A stretch of 32,411 nucleotides of DNA from Saprospiraceae bacterium (lineage in GTDB: Bacteria > Bacteroidota > Bacteroidia > Chitinophagales > Saprospiraceae), in the NCBI GenBank assembly GCA_013001595.1, contig JABDMH010000159.1:1-32411 (forward strand), read 5' to 3'. Shown here in pieces: positions 9,208-18,801 of this stretch (position 1 is the stretch's first letter; each line of letters begins with the position of its first letter). Both the position numbers and the translations under genes were made by a program. The notes under the pieces were generated by a model. It was given only the letters and a program-made list of their open reading frames with translations. It was not told where the DNA came from and ran no database searches.

Positions 9208-9641
9208 CAGTTTTAGAAAACATAAAAGAAAGAATACTTAGTCCAATTCAACAGGCCATTTTATTAATGGTGAGTTGTCTGATTTTGCAATTGCTAATAT
9301 TTATTGCTTATAGCACAACAAAGGGTGAGATCGCCCATCTCCCTTGGGTTATTTCAGGTACGTTTGTTCTTTTATTTGCCTTTGTCAATGCCCTATTATT
9401 GTTGAAAGCTAAATCGATTAATTCATACTTGAAGCAATCATTTTATGCTTTTTTGTCCGTTATGCTATTAAGTGGGGGAATGGCATATGCGTTTTCTTTG
9501 GGTGATGTCGAAAATGGTGGTTCAATGAGATTTATTTACGGCGCCATTACTTTCGCCTATTTTATTTTCTTGATGATTGTATTTTTTATGCGAAAAATAA
9601 TTGAATATGCACAAAGGCAAGATACCGAACATCTAAATTAG
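9204..9641 (+). CDS. Small integral membrane protein, four predicted helices
   Basis: The 145-aa protein is mostly hydrophobic, with four candidate membrane helices at about residues 17-38, 46-68, 79-98 and 109-131 and a basic, charged tail (MRKIIEYAQRQDTEHLN). No catalytic motif or known family was recognised. ATG overlaps the rimO stop by 4 bp, and the msrB start follows after 7 bp, so it is very likely co-transcribed and perhaps translationally coupled. A role linked to RimO or MsrB cannot be read from the sequence. Confidence 0.8.
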   Translation: MTVLENIKERILSPIQQAILLMVSCLILQLLIFIAYSTTKGEIAHLPWVISGTFVLLFAFVNALLLLKAKSINSYLKQSFYAFLSVMLLSGGMAYAFSLGDVENGGSMRFIYGAITFAYFIFLMIVFFMRKIIEYAQRQDTEHLN

Positions 9642-9648
9642 TTGAATT

Positions 9649-10197
9649 ATGAAAATAATTGGTAAAGAGATTAATAAAACAAGCTTAGGGCTGATTAAAT
9701 TCATCCTTATTACACTAACGGTAAGTATGATGTCCTGTATGGGTATTTCTCAGAGTGCAGGAGATGGAATGCCTTTGGTAGAGGCACAACCTTCCTTTGA
9801 ATTTGAGAAAATCGAAAAATCTTCCGACGCATGGCAAAAGGAGTTGGATGAGCAGGCTTTCTACGTGCTTAGAAAGAAGGGTACCGAAAGACCCTTTACT
9901 GGTACCTATTGGGACAATAAAAAGGAAGGTGCCTACTTGTGTGCAGGCTGCGAATTACCCCTTTTTGATTCAAAGACTAAGTTTAAAAGTGGCACTGGAT
10001 GGCCGAGCTTTTACATTCCTATGTATGATAATACGGTTGCTGAAGAGCGCGATGCAACCTTGGGCATGGTGCGTACAGAGGTGTTATGTGCTCGATGTGA
10101 TGGGCACCTAGGCCATGTATTTAATGATGGTCCAAAACCAACAGGACTTCGCTATTGCATTAATTCTGTATCCCTTAAGTTTAAGGAGATGGACTAA
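9649..10197 (+). CDS. msrB: Peptide-methionine (R)-S-oxide reductase MsrB, lipoprotein form
   Basis: MsrB reduces methionine-R-sulfoxide in proteins. The 182-aa protein has a lipoprotein signal with lipobox MMSC at Cys30, then the SelR/MsrB domain from about residue 60. The structural zinc cysteines are Cys98 and Cys101 (CAGC) and Cys147 and Cys150 (CARC). GTGWPSFY and [11 protein letters not shown] line the active site, and Cys170 in [11 protein letters not shown] is the catalytic cysteine. No second cysteine is seen in the GWPSFY loop, so the reducing partner must act on Cys170 directly or through an external thiol. The signal implies a membrane-anchored periplasmic enzyme that repairs oxidised envelope proteins. 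It is the third gene of the rimO operon. Confidence 0.93.
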   Translation: MKIIGKEINKTSLGLIKFILITLTVSMMSCMGISQSAGDGMPLVEAQPSFEFEKIEKSSDAWQKELDEQAFYVLRKKGTERPFTGTYWDNKKEGAYLCAGCELPLFDSKTKFKSGTGWPSFYIPMYDNTVAEERDATLGMVRTEVLCARCDGHLGHVFNDGPKPTGLRYCINSVSLKFKEMD

Positions 10198-10327
10198 TCT
10201 ATTTCAACTGTATAATTCTGTGGGACAGGGAGCAATGCCACAGTGGATGCATACTTGATTATTTAGTGAGGATGACTCTCCAACAGCCCCATGAGTGCAA
10301 TGCCACACGATCCGCTAACTTGTGTCC

Positions 10328-11203
10328 ATGGTCTTCATTTTATTATCTATTATTTTCAATACAATCATTGGTCTAGTATTTAGATACTTTGGTCAATTTA
10401 ATGTTCAGAACCTTCCAGCTATAGTGGTGAACTACGCAGTCTGTGGAACCATTGCGGCATTTGCTGGTGGGCAATTCCCCTGGGACTTGCATGCACAGGC
10501 ACCCCCATGGCTTCCATTTACACTTGTTCTCGGCACAATGTTTACCTTCGGATTTTGGGTACTGTCATATACGGTGCAGTATCACGGTGTTGGTACAACA
10601 AGTGTTTTTCAGAAGATATCCTTGGTAATCACAGCGGTGTTTGCCATACTTTATTTTAATGAGTCCTTAACTGTTGGTAAGTGGATCGGTATTCCACTTG
10701 CAGTATTGGCCATTGTCCTTATTCAGCAGAAGTCGAATAAGAGAGTAGTGAATGGCAAAATGGGGTGGCTTTTACTTCTGCCATTCCTCACCTTCCTTTT
10801 CAATGGCATCATCGATACGGCGCTCTTCTATGTGGAGCAGATCCAGCTGGCATCGACGGCAGACTATTTTTTCATCAGTACGGTATTTTACACTGCCGGC
10901 TCTTTTGGAGGGTTGATACTTATTTATCAAATTGCTTTCCGAAAGTTGAGGGTTCAGCTGAAAGACGTGTTGGGTGGCATCGCATTAGGAATACCTAATT
11001 TTTTTTCGATCTATTTTTTCCTTAGGGCGCTGGGGGCTGGTATAGGAGGCAGTGTCGTAGTACCAGTAAACAATGTGGGTATAATCTTGCTATCTGCGGT
11101 ATTGGGTACTTTCATATTTTCGGAACGCTTCAATAGATATAACAAGATTGGAATTTTAGCGGCCCTACTTTCGATTGTGTTGATCAGTTTGAATGAGCAA
11201 TGA
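10328..11203 (+). CDS. DMT-superfamily (EamA-like) membrane transporter
   Basis: About 291 aa, nearly all in hydrophobic segments, with nine or ten predicted helices, in two halves that look like the EamA duplication. Examples are VFILLSIIFNTIIGLVFRYFG at the N-terminus and VVVPVNNVGIILLSAVLGTFIFSERF near the end. The latter is the characteristic last-but-one helix followed by an E-R loop. ISLVITAVFAILYFNESLTVGKWIGI in the first half matches it, supporting the duplication. The substrate is unknown. I prefer ATG 10328 to the GTG two codons earlier (10322). Its stop overlaps the next ATG by 4 bp (ATGA), so the two are probably expressed together. Confidence 0.85.
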   Translation: MVFILLSIIFNTIIGLVFRYFGQFNVQNLPAIVVNYAVCGTIAAFAGGQFPWDLHAQAPPWLPFTLVLGTMFTFGFWVLSYTVQYHGVGTTSVFQKISLVITAVFAILYFNESLTVGKWIGIPLAVLAIVLIQQKSNKRVVNGKMGWLLLLPFLTFLFNGIIDTALFYVEQIQLASTADYFFISTVFYTAGSFGGLILIYQIAFRKLRVQLKDVLGGIALGIPNFFSIYFFLRALGAGIGGSVVVPVNNVGIILLSAVLGTFIFSERFNRYNKIGILAALLSIVLISLNEQ

Positions 11204-11856
11204 GTAACGTATCTTCATACCGAAGTGTTGTGGGCAGGAGTGAGGGCCTTTACAAAGACCGAGGTTCCAAGTTTATTGGCTATGTATTTCCAGTCTCGTC
11301 CGAAGATGTTGTGAGCACTTACCTTGAAATGATTGCAAGAGAACACCCAAAGGCTCGACACCTCTGCTATGCCTATCGATTGAATCCGGCAGGTGATCTC
11401 TTTAGAAGCAATGATGATGGTGAGCCTTCCGGTACGGCAGGAAAGCCGATTTTAAATCAGATCGATGCATTCACTATTACGAATGTCTTAGTCATTGTGG
11501 TCCGGTATTTTGGTGGCAAACTGTTGGGAGTGTCTGGATTGATCCAAGCTTATAAACTATGTGCACAATCAGCTTTGTCTCATGCCACTATTCAGGAGCA
11601 CCTTGTAAAATCGAGATATATATTGCATTTTGACTATGCGATTATGGGTCGGTTACTCGATGCCCTTAGTAAATTTGAGGTTGCGATAATCGAGCGCAGG
11701 CTTGACGCAACGCCCCAAATAGTATTTGAGGTGCCTTTGCAAAGCGATCAGCAGAGACTAGATCAAATCATTGCCAGCACATTGAGTCTACCGCTCGACA
11801 TGGTCGCAGGTAAGCGAATGTTTGATCAACTATCCATTGAACCTTTGGTACCTTAA
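11200..11856 (+). CDS. YigZ/IMPACT-family protein
   Basis: The 218-aa protein has the UPF0029 N-terminal domain with its hallmark segments: DRGSKFIGYVFPV, HPKARHLCYAYRL, SNDDGEPSGTAGKPIL and VIVVRYFGGKLLGVSGLIQAY. A C-terminal ferredoxin-like DUF1949-type domain covers about residues 140-210. The family's eukaryotic member IMPACT affects translation control; the bacterial role is unsettled. Its length is typical. The gene overlaps the transporter by 4 bp and is followed by a 168-bp gap holding the next promoter, so it probably closes this transcription unit. Confidence 0.92.
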   Translation: MSNVSSYRSVVGRSEGLYKDRGSKFIGYVFPVSSEDVVSTYLEMIAREHPKARHLCYAYRLNPAGDLFRSNDDGEPSGTAGKPILNQIDAFTITNVLVIVVRYFGGKLLGVSGLIQAYKLCAQSALSHATIQEHLVKSRYILHFDYAIMGRLLDALSKFEVAIIERRLDATPQIVFEVPLQSDQQRLDQIIASTLSLPLDMVAGKRMFDQLSIEPLVP

Positions 11857-11996
11857 AAAAGGCAAGCAAAGCTGCAAGATATCCTCATAAAATGGCCTTT
11901 CAGGTGCCCTTTATACGTGTCGGGTTGTTGTTATGCATTCCTCAGTTGTCACTTGCCAATACATTGACAAACACTTCTTCGCTCTTACCTTTTTTT

Positions 11997-12004
11997 TATA
12001 TTTG
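11997..12004 (+). promoter_or_regulatory. -7 promoter element of the DUF1599 gene
   Basis: TATATTTG is a perfect TAnnTTTG element after a T-tract. Transcription would begin near 12010, giving a leader of only about 15 nt before the TTG start at 12025. A convincing -33 element is not visible. Confidence 0.55.
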
Positions 12005-12024
12005 CAAAAACCTAATATCACCCT

Positions 12025-12579
12025 TTGGCAGACACCACTCAGCAATATGATATGGTCAGTTCGAAATGTCGAGCTTTGTTTGTGAAAAAGATGCACGACT
12101 ATGGAACGGCATGGAGAGTGCTACGTTTATCATCGTTGGTAGACCAGATCTTGATCAAGACCAATCGTATCCGAACATTGGAAGAAAGCGAAGAACAAAG
12201 AATTGAGGATTCCATAGATTCGGAATATGTAGGCATAGTCAACTATTCATTAATGGCATTAATCCAGCTTGATCTGGGACACACCGATACAGAGGGGGTG
12301 GATGACGCGCAGGATATCCAGCAACGATATGATGATCATGCCCAGGCTACCCGACAGCTAATGCTGGCCAAGAACCACGACTATGGTGAAGCCTGGAGGC
12401 TGATGAGTCCTTCTTCATTAACCGATATGATATTGATGAAGATCTACCGGCTCAAGCAAATCATTCAGAATGATGGTAATACATTGGTCTCCGAAGGTAT
12501 AGAGGCTAATTTTATGGATATGATCAATTACGCGATCTTTGCATTGATAAAGTTGCAAAGGAAATTTAATACTGCATGA
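12025..12579 (+). CDS. DUF1599 (nucleotide-modification-associated domain 1) protein
   Basis: The 184-aa protein has two tandem copies of the DUF1599 motif: KKMHDYGTAWRVLRLSSLVDQILIK at about residues 21-45 and KNHDYGEAWRLMSPSSLTDMILMK at about 115-138. Each is followed by an acidic helix and an NYSLMALIQL or NYAIFALIKL segment. The biochemical activity is unknown to me. The TTG start is chosen because the N-terminus MADTTQQYD matches what I recall of the family, and TAA at 12013-12015 closes the frame upstream. The first in-frame ATG (12052) would remove nine family-like residues. The gene overlaps the next one by 4 bp, a pairing seen elsewhere in Bacteroidota. Confidence 0.9.
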   Translation: MADTTQQYDMVSSKCRALFVKKMHDYGTAWRVLRLSSLVDQILIKTNRIRTLEESEEQRIEDSIDSEYVGIVNYSLMALIQLDLGHTDTEGVDDAQDIQQRYDDHAQATRQLMLAKNHDYGEAWRLMSPSSLTDMILMKIYRLKQIIQNDGNTLVSEGIEANFMDMINYAIFALIKLQRKFNTA

Positions 12580-14060
12580 ATCTAGGCACCTTAGTGATCA
12601 TAATTACCGCGATTGCCTTCTTCCTTACGATGGCCGTTGGCTCCCTGTTTGGCAAGCATAAGCAGTGGCTTATGACTTTTCTGCAGAATTGGACTGGTGT
12701 ACTTTTTATCATCTCTGGTTTTGTGAAGGCTATTGATCCTTTAGGAACGGGGTATAAGATGGAGCAGTACTTTGCTGAATTTCAAAACACATTCGCGGAA
12801 ACAGCCCTGTCTTCCCTGGCACCATTGTTTCCCTTCTTATCGGAGCATTCGCTGTTGTGTGCCATATTGATGATCGTACTCGAGATCATCCTGGGAGTCA
12901 TGTTGCTTTTAGGTAGTAAGCCTTTTTTCACCGCCTGGTCCTTCTTGCTATTGGTTGTGTTTTTTACACTGCTCACTGGTTTCACTTACCTAACGGGATA
13001 TGTACCTGCCGATGTCAATTTTTTTGAATTTGGTTCATGGAGTGCATACAATCCCCTGCAGATGAAGGTCACGGATTGTGGTTGTTTTGGGGATTTTATC
13101 AAATTGGAGCCCAGAACTTCCTTTTTTAAAGATGTAGTGCTCCTAGTACCCGCAGTCTATTTTGTCTTTGCCCATAGACAGATGCATCAGATCTTTTCAG
13201 CTAAGACTCGGCAATGGATCGTATTGACTTCGCTTGTGCTTATCTCTCTTTATTGCGTACGAAATTCGGTTTGGGCTTTGCCGCACACTGATTTTCGACC
13301 TTTCAAAGAAGGGGTCAATATTGCTGAGCGTAAGGCCATCGAAGAGCAGGCACAAGCAGATGTTGAAATTGTGAGTTATACATTGAAGAATATGCTCACC
13401 GGGAAATACGTCGAGCTTCCGTACGCACAATATTTAAAGGAGTACAAATCATATCCTACTACAGATTGGGAAGTGGTGACGCAAAACCTGACTGAACCTG
13501 TTGTGGAAGAGACAAAAATTTCCGAGTTTATTATCTACGGTCCTGATGATGGTGATGTGACTGTAGAGTTGCTGTCAAGAACGGAGCCGTTCTTCATGTT
13601 CATTAGCCACAAGCTGTATGCCGACGGAAATGAATCGATCACAACGACGGTCACAGATAGTGTTGCAGCGATCATAGATACACTCTTTGAAAGATCTGAT
13701 ACCACTTTCATCTATGGAAAAAAGGCACGATCTAGAAAAGTAACAAGGGTAGACTACGAATGGAATCCCGACTTCCTAAAGCGTTTTCAGGAGGTTGTTT
13801 TGCCATTGTCGGCGGAAGCTAAGCTGGCAGGAGTAGGCAGCGTACTCATCGCAGGAGGTGCAGACAAAGAGATGATGACAGATTTTAAGCAAGATGCCGG
13901 CATTGAATTTGCCCTCCTGAATGCTGATGACATCCTATTAAAGACCATCGTACGCTCTAATCCCGGTATTTTATTGATGCAGGAAGGTGTTATCTTAGGA
14001 AAATGGCATTATAGAAAGGTACCTGATTTCGCAACGATAAAAGCAGAGCTTTTAGATTGA
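12576..14060 (+). CDS. DoxX/MauE-like membrane protein, BT_3928 family
   Basis: The 494-aa protein begins with a DoxX/MauE-type four-helix membrane domain: helices near residues 5-25, 37-50, 90-113 and 120-142, then one near 183-198 and another near 214-230. The hallmark DCGCFGDFIKL (about 167-177) has paired cysteines as in MauE-like proteins linked to thiol redox chemistry. From about 240 there is a soluble domain with a low-complexity charged linker and a possible thioredoxin-fold tail (VGSVLIAGGADKEMMTDFKQ, PGILLMQEGVILGKWHYRKVPDF), without a clear CxxC. It probably sits in the inner membrane with the C-terminal domain in the periplasm. It overlaps the DUF1599 gene by 4 bp. The function is unproven. 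Confidence 0.88.
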   Translation: MNLGTLVIIITAIAFFLTMAVGSLFGKHKQWLMTFLQNWTGVLFIISGFVKAIDPLGTGYKMEQYFAEFQNTFAETALSSLAPLFPFLSEHSLLCAILMIVLEIILGVMLLLGSKPFFTAWSFLLLVVFFTLLTGFTYLTGYVPADVNFFEFGSWSAYNPLQMKVTDCGCFGDFIKLEPRTSFFKDVVLLVPAVYFVFAHRQMHQIFSAKTRQWIVLTSLVLISLYCVRNSVWALPHTDFRPFKEGVNIAERKAIEEQAQADVEIVSYTLKNMLTGKYVELPYAQYLKEYKSYPTTDWEVVTQNLTEPVVEETKISEFIIYGPDDGDVTVELLSRTEPFFMFISHKLYADGNESITTTVTDSVAAIIDTLFERSDTTFIYGKKARSRKVTRVDYEWNPDFLKRFQEVVLPLSAEAKLAGVGSVLIAGGADKEMMTDFKQDAGIEFALLNADDILLKTIVRSNPGILLMQEGVILGKWHYRKVPDFATIKAELLD

Positions 14061-14153
14061 ATGCATAGCCTCGTAAGTAAAAAGTATTTTATTTGCAGCT
14101 GTATTAGTGGCCACATACGTAATTGCTTAGGAAGTACACCTGATTGAAAAACC

Positions 14154-15086
14154 ATGTTAAGTAGAAGGAATATACGCATTAAGATACTTCAAGCCCTTTA
14201 TATGATGGGACGTGATTCAAGCGTCGATAGTGAAGGTGCCTTGACATTCTATCGCGAAAGATTAGAGGATTCTCGAGATCTATATCTCTTTAACCTCTTT
14301 AATCTGATTAGGACTACAGAATATGCTGTAGAGGACACAGAGCGAAAGCATACCAAGTATTTGCCAAGTGAGGAAGACAAGAAGTTTTCGGCCAAACTGT
14401 ATGAAAACAAATCGATTCAAGCTTTGCTACGTGAGCAGAACCTCCAAGAAACTTTTCTAAAAAAAGATATGGAAAGCTTGGTTGAGGAAGACAATCTGCG
14501 GAAGTACTATAAGGGATTTGCCAAGACCGATGCTTATCGTAAGTACATCTTGAATGACAATGGAGATGCGGGTGATCGAAAAATTCTGCTGGAGTTGTAC
14601 AAGTACCTCAATAAGGAAGATCTCTACACGGAGACCATGGATGACCACTTTGCGACCTGGGAAGATGATAAATCACTCATTGTTGGTGCCATGAAGAAGA
14701 CCATCAAGTCGTTGCCGGATATGCCAGAACTCTACAGAACCTTCCGACCCGATTATGAGGCTTCGGTCGAATTTGGTGAAAATCTACTTAGCATCGTATC
14801 GAAGGATGGCGAGTCTTTTGAAAAGTTGATCGAACCTGCTCTTGAAAATTGGGATCTAGATCGGGTTGCTAATATCGATATGATATTTCTGAAGATGGCG
14901 TTATGTGAATTCCTTCATTTCCCTACCATTCCCACCAAGGTCACCCTTAATGAATATGTGGAATTGGCGAAGTTATATAGCACAGATAAGAGTAAGGAAT
15001 TTGTCAATGGAATACTTGATAAGCTCCTGAATGATCTCAATGAGAAGAAGATGATCGAAAAAACTGGAAGGGGGCTGGATGAATAG
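14154..15086 (+). CDS. nusB: Transcription antitermination factor NusB (long Bacteroidota form)
   Basis: NusB joins NusE on boxA RNA to support rRNA antitermination. The first residues [18 protein letters not shown] are the conserved first helix. The C-terminal 150 residues carry the rest of the fold ([57 protein letters not shown]). At 310 aa it is about twice the E. coli length, with a charged helical insert after the N-terminal helix; this is usual for Bacteroidota. The 93-bp gap before it holds TTTATTTG (14089-14096), one base off the -7 consensus. guaA follows at once. Confidence 0.94.
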   Translation: MLSRRNIRIKILQALYMMGRDSSVDSEGALTFYRERLEDSRDLYLFNLFNLIRTTEYAVEDTERKHTKYLPSEEDKKFSAKLYENKSIQALLREQNLQETFLKKDMESLVEEDNLRKYYKGFAKTDAYRKYILNDNGDAGDRKILLELYKYLNKEDLYTETMDDHFATWEDDKSLIVGAMKKTIKSLPDMPELYRTFRPDYEASVEFGENLLSIVSKDGESFEKLIEPALENWDLDRVANIDMIFLKMALCEFLHFPTIPTKVTLNEYVELAKLYSTDKSKEFVNGILDKLLNDLNEKKMIEKTGRGLDE

Positions 15087-15094
15087 TGAAAAAA

Positions 15095-16636
15095 ATGAGA
15101 GAAAGCATAGTAATTCTAGACTTCGGATCGCAGTATACTCAACTCATCGCACGTCGAGTGAGGGAATTGGGGGTGTATTGTGAGATTTTTCCCTATACAA
15201 AACAACCCACACTTAACGAAGGCGTCAAGGCCGTGATTTTAAGTGGTAGCCCTTGTTCTGTGTCTGATAAGGGATCTCCACACATCGATTTGGCAGAGTT
15301 ACTAGGCACAGTCCCAGTTTTGGGCATATGTTATGGTGCTCAACTTATCGTGCAGTATTATGGGGGAGAAGTACAGAAATCTGATAAACGAGAATACGGA
15401 AAAGCAAACCTAAAACTTGCGATTGAAAATGATCCCATTTTTCGGGAGGTGGGTGACGGTAGCCAGGTGTGGATGTCTCACGGTGATACCATGACCAGGA
15501 TTCCAGAACAGTTTGAACTGCTTGCTGGAACAGCCCATATAGACACAGCGATTTTCAAAAGTAGGCCAGGGGCTTTTGCTGCACCGGTATATGGCCTGCA
15601 ATTTCATCCTGAAGTGACCCACAGTACCGATGGTGGACAAATCCTGAAGAATTTCCTATTTGACATTACGGGTTGCGAGGGTAATTGGTCGCCGGCATCG
15701 TTTGTCGATGATTCCATCGAAAAGTTGAGGGCTAAGTTGGGTAGAGATGGAGTGTTACTGGGTTTATCGGGAGGTGTTGATTCGTCTGTGGCAGCAACAA
15801 TATTGCAGAAGGCCGTCGGAAAAAACCTCATCTGCTTCTTTATTGATAATGGCTTATTGAGAAAAGGAGAGTATGAAGAAGTCTTGCATTCCTATCGCGA
15901 CATGGGGCTACATATCGTGGGTATCAATGCTCGTCAGCGTTTTTATAGAGCCCTGGAGGGAGTCTCTGATCCGGAGAAGAAGCGTAAGGCTATTGGTCGG
16001 TCTTTTATTGATGTTTTCCAAGAAGAAGCTGAAAAGCTCGAAAATATAAAGTGGCTGGCTCAAGGGACGATTTATCCAGATGTGATTGAGTCTGTCTCTG
16101 TTCATGGCCCGTCAGTCACCATCAAATCTCATCACAACGTCGGTGGGCTGCCAGATACGCTAAATCTAAAGGTTGTTGAGCCATTGAATATGCTGTTTAA
16201 GGATGAGGTGAGAAAGGTAGGTAGGGAAATCGGAGTACCCAAGCACATTCTTGATCGTCATCCTTTTCCGGGGCCAGGCCTGGGCATAAGAATCTTGGGT
16301 GAAGTGAATCAGCAGCGAGTCGAACTGCTGCAAGAAGCTGATTACATATTTATCAAAAACCTGAAAGAGAGTGGCTACTATGATAAGATCTGGCAAGCTG
16401 GCACAATGCTTTTGCCCATTCACAGCGTTGGAGTCATGGGTGATGAACGCACCTATGAACAGGTGGTGGCACTGCGTGCGGTCAATTCGCGAGATGGTAT
16501 GACAGCTGATTGGAGCGACCTGCCACATCAACTATTATCCAAGATATCGACCCAGATTATCAATCAGGTAAAGGGAATAAATCGAGTGGTATATGACATT
16601 AGTACAAAGCCTCCTGCCACCATCGAGTGGGAATAG
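15095..16636 (+). CDS. guaA: GMP synthase (glutamine-hydrolysing) GuaA
   Basis: GuaA aminates XMP to GMP using glutamine and ATP. The N-terminal class I glutamine amidotransferase domain shows [22 protein letters not shown], the nucleophile cysteine in [11 protein letters not shown], and the catalytic His-Glu pair in [10 protein letters not shown]. The ATP-pyrophosphatase domain has the PP-loop [14 protein letters not shown]. The C-terminal dimerisation domain ends in the conserved [14 protein letters not shown] prefer ATG 15095; a GTG at 15086 overlaps the nusB stop by one base and would add three residues. The last 44 bp also encode the start of the next gene in another frame. Confidence 0.97.
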   Translation: MRESIVILDFGSQYTQLIARRVRELGVYCEIFPYTKQPTLNEGVKAVILSGSPCSVSDKGSPHIDLAELLGTVPVLGICYGAQLIVQYYGGEVQKSDKREYGKANLKLAIENDPIFREVGDGSQVWMSHGDTMTRIPEQFELLAGTAHIDTAIFKSRPGAFAAPVYGLQFHPEVTHSTDGGQILKNFLFDITGCEGNWSPASFVDDSIEKLRAKLGRDGVLLGLSGGVDSSVAATILQKAVGKNLICFFIDNGLLRKGEYEEVLHSYRDMGLHIVGINARQRFYRALEGVSDPEKKRKAIGRSFIDVFQEEAEKLENIKWLAQGTIYPDVIESVSVHGPSVTIKSHHNVGGLPDTLNLKVVEPLNMLFKDEVRKVGREIGVPKHILDRHPFPGPGLGIRILGEVNQQRVELLQEADYIFIKNLKESGYYDKIWQAGTMLLPIHSVGVMGDERTYEQVVALRAVNSRDGMTADWSDLPHQLLSKISTQIINQVKGINRVVYDISTKPPATIEWE

Positions 16637-17957
16637 GTTTATTTACCTATTGGTTTTGGCAGTGTGTCTGCCAAGTTGCGGGATCTTTGGCCCCACATCA
16701 AAACAGTCGAGTACCCAGACCAAACACATAGAAGAAACGACCATTGATAGCAATGTAGCTACAGTCGACACGATTCGCTGGACCAGAGTAAGTGAAGAGA
16801 TGGTGCCACCGATTACTTCAAGAGGTCCTGTTTCTACTTCGGTTTTTAAGGATACTTATAAGGTAGTGCTTCTTGCACCGTTTGATGCACGTGATTTCCA
16901 AACAACTGCCGCCAGGCTGAACACAAGGATGCGTAAGATGTTGGAATTTTATGTGGGTACTTGTTTTGCCTTGGATTTTTTAGTACATGACATTGCCATT
17001 GAGTTCTCAGTCGTAGACACAGAAGAACGTGCATTTTTTGAAAAGGACTTTACAAAAATTCCCACAATTGTTCAAGCTGACATACTTATCGGGCCCTATT
17101 ATACCGAAAATCTCGAAGCGGTAGCGAATTTTGCAGGTGAGCAAGGAAAGATATTGTTGTCGCCATGGAATACGACTCCATTTGTAAAGCACAACCCCTA
17201 TTATGTACAAATGCGGCCATCTCTAGAGTTGCATGCAGGGCGTATTACGGAGCATGCACGCTCAAGATTTGCAACAGACAAGATTATGATTTTGACAAAA
17301 AATCTACCGCGAGATACCTCGGTATTGCCATATTTTCAAAGAGCCAATGCAGTAGTATCCCAACATACAAATGAGGGCATACCAGAACTCCTTGTGGATG
17401 ATATAGGTGATCCACTGCTTTCTGAGCACCTCACAAACATTATGTTGGTGGATAGTTTGCAAAGTTTTATAGTTCCAGTATGGTCTGACGAACCTTTCGT
17501 GATTGCTGCACTGGCAAAATTAAACTTCGCCAAAGCTGATCAGTATCTTACAGTATTTGGTCTACCCCAATGGATGGATATGAAAAAAATGGACTACGAC
17601 TACTATGAGAATTTAGATGTCCATGTCTCCAGTACCAAACCCGCAAGTTATGATCAAGATGATGATAGACAACTTCGGTCATATTTCTTCGAGCGATTGG
17701 GTAGTCTTCCTGGAAACGACGCATTTTATGGCAAAGATCTAATGGTATGGTTGACCACACTACTAAAGAACTATGGTACCAAGATATCAGATGGCTTCGG
17801 CGATGAGGTTGAATTCAAATCTACCCAAGATTTTGACATTGGTGCTGTGTACGGAGATGATGCTGAATCCATTGATTTTTACCAAAACAGGCATTTACAA
17901 ATGCTGAGATTCAAGAACTACGAATTTCGACCCGTTCAACAACTTAATAGAAGATAG
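16593..17957 (+). CDS. Lipoprotein with periplasmic-binding-protein-like fold
   Basis: The 454-aa protein has a lipoprotein signal peptide, with Arg15, then a hydrophobic [10 protein letters not shown] stretch and lipobox LPSC at about Cys29. A Ser/Thr-rich linker precedes a domain from about residue 88 ([13 protein letters not shown]) that resembles type I periplasmic-binding or LivJ-like proteins. It includes [32 protein letters not shown], a typical first-lobe pattern. Such proteins after guaA are familiar in Bacteroidota and sometimes carry LysM domains; none is seen here. No in-frame ATG lies between 16593 and the signal core, so the ATG inside guaA (a 44-bp overlap) appears to be the start. 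CTG 16611 is the only later near-start before the Arg. Confidence 0.85.
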   Translation: MTLVQSLLPPSSGNRFIYLLVLAVCLPSCGIFGPTSKQSSTQTKHIEETTIDSNVATVDTIRWTRVSEEMVPPITSRGPVSTSVFKDTYKVVLLAPFDARDFQTTAARLNTRMRKMLEFYVGTCFALDFLVHDIAIEFSVVDTEERAFFEKDFTKIPTIVQADILIGPYYTENLEAVANFAGEQGKILLSPWNTTPFVKHNPYYVQMRPSLELHAGRITEHARSRFATDKIMILTKNLPRDTSVLPYFQRANAVVSQHTNEGIPELLVDDIGDPLLSEHLTNIMLVDSLQSFIVPVWSDEPFVIAALAKLNFAKADQYLTVFGLPQWMDMKKMDYDYYENLDVHVSSTKPASYDQDDDRQLRSYFFERLGSLPGNDAFYGKDLMVWLTTLLKNYGTKISDGFGDEVEFKSTQDFDIGAVYGDDAESIDFYQNRHLQMLRFKNYEFRPVQQLNRR

Positions 17958-17959
17958 CT

Positions 17960-18574
17960 ATGCGTCCTGAACGCCTGCAGAAGATTTTGACACTTGCCAA
18001 ACATAGGCAATTGGATCTTACAGTCGTTTTAGAGAACGTACATGATCCCCATAATATAAGTGCGGTTATGCGCACATGCGACGCCGTTGGCATTTGTGAC
18101 GTATATATCCTTAACACAGATCCTTCACTTCAATCCCAACGTTTTAAGCCAGGAAAAAGAACGACCAGCGGGAGTAGGAAATGGGTGCATGCGCATTTGT
18201 TCAAAGATTTAGAAGAATGTTTCTCTGCGGTAAGGGCTAGATATGAGCGCATATATACGACCCAAGTAGACCCAAAGCTACCTTCGTATTTTGACATAGA
18301 TCTTACAAATTCACTTGCCCTTGTTTTTGGCAATGAGCATACAGGCGTAAGTAATGAAGCGAGATCTAAGGCTGATGGGTCCATATGCATACCCCAAGTC
18401 GGTATGGTCCACAGTTTAAATATATCTGTAGCGTGTGCCGTTGTACTTTATGAAGTGTACAGGCAGCGAGATGCGAAAAATATGTATGGACTAATAGCTG
18501 ACAGAAATCGTGCTTACTATAATCAACTTCTTGATGACTACTTGGGTGACCAAGCTATAGAATTTAAACTGTAG
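17960..18574 (+). CDS. trmH: tRNA (guanosine-18-2'-O)-methyltransferase TrmH
   Basis: A SPOUT-fold enzyme that methylates the 2'-O of G18 in tRNA. The 204-aa protein has all three family motifs: NVHDPHNISAVMRTCDAVGI (motif 1), LVFGNEHTGVSNEA (motif 2) and PQVGMVHSLNISVACAVVLYE (motif 3, the knot). The opening RPERLQKILTLAKHRQLDLTVVLENVHDP is typical of TrmH rather than RlmB or TrmL. It follows the lipoprotein by 2 bp, so it ends the guaA transcription unit. The next 227 bp (18575-18801) hold no gene that I can see. Confidence 0.93.
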   Translation: MRPERLQKILTLAKHRQLDLTVVLENVHDPHNISAVMRTCDAVGICDVYILNTDPSLQSQRFKPGKRTTSGSRKWVHAHLFKDLEECFSAVRARYERIYTTQVDPKLPSYFDIDLTNSLALVFGNEHTGVSNEARSKADGSICIPQVGMVHSLNISVACAVVLYEVYRQRDAKNMYGLIADRNRAYYNQLLDDYLGDQAIEFKL

Positions 18575-18801
18575 AAATCTCTACCATCTTGGATACAATT
18601 AGGTCATAGAAGCCGATGCTGAAAGCTAGAGCTCAGAAGGAGTTTTTAAATCGTTTGCCGTAAATACGTTTCTTCACTCTTAGGGACAATCTTACTCGTT
18701 TCCATGACAACTTTTGTATTATGGTTGCCTGACACAACTTAGAATACTAGGCTCCTGGATTTGATCTGATCTTCCACTTAGGGATTATAACACAACATGA
18801 C

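Noticed and set aside
10230-10305. GCAATGCCACA occurring twice before the DMT transporter gene
   Set aside because: It is only 11 bp, with two copies at no helical spacing and no dyad; too weak for an operator call.
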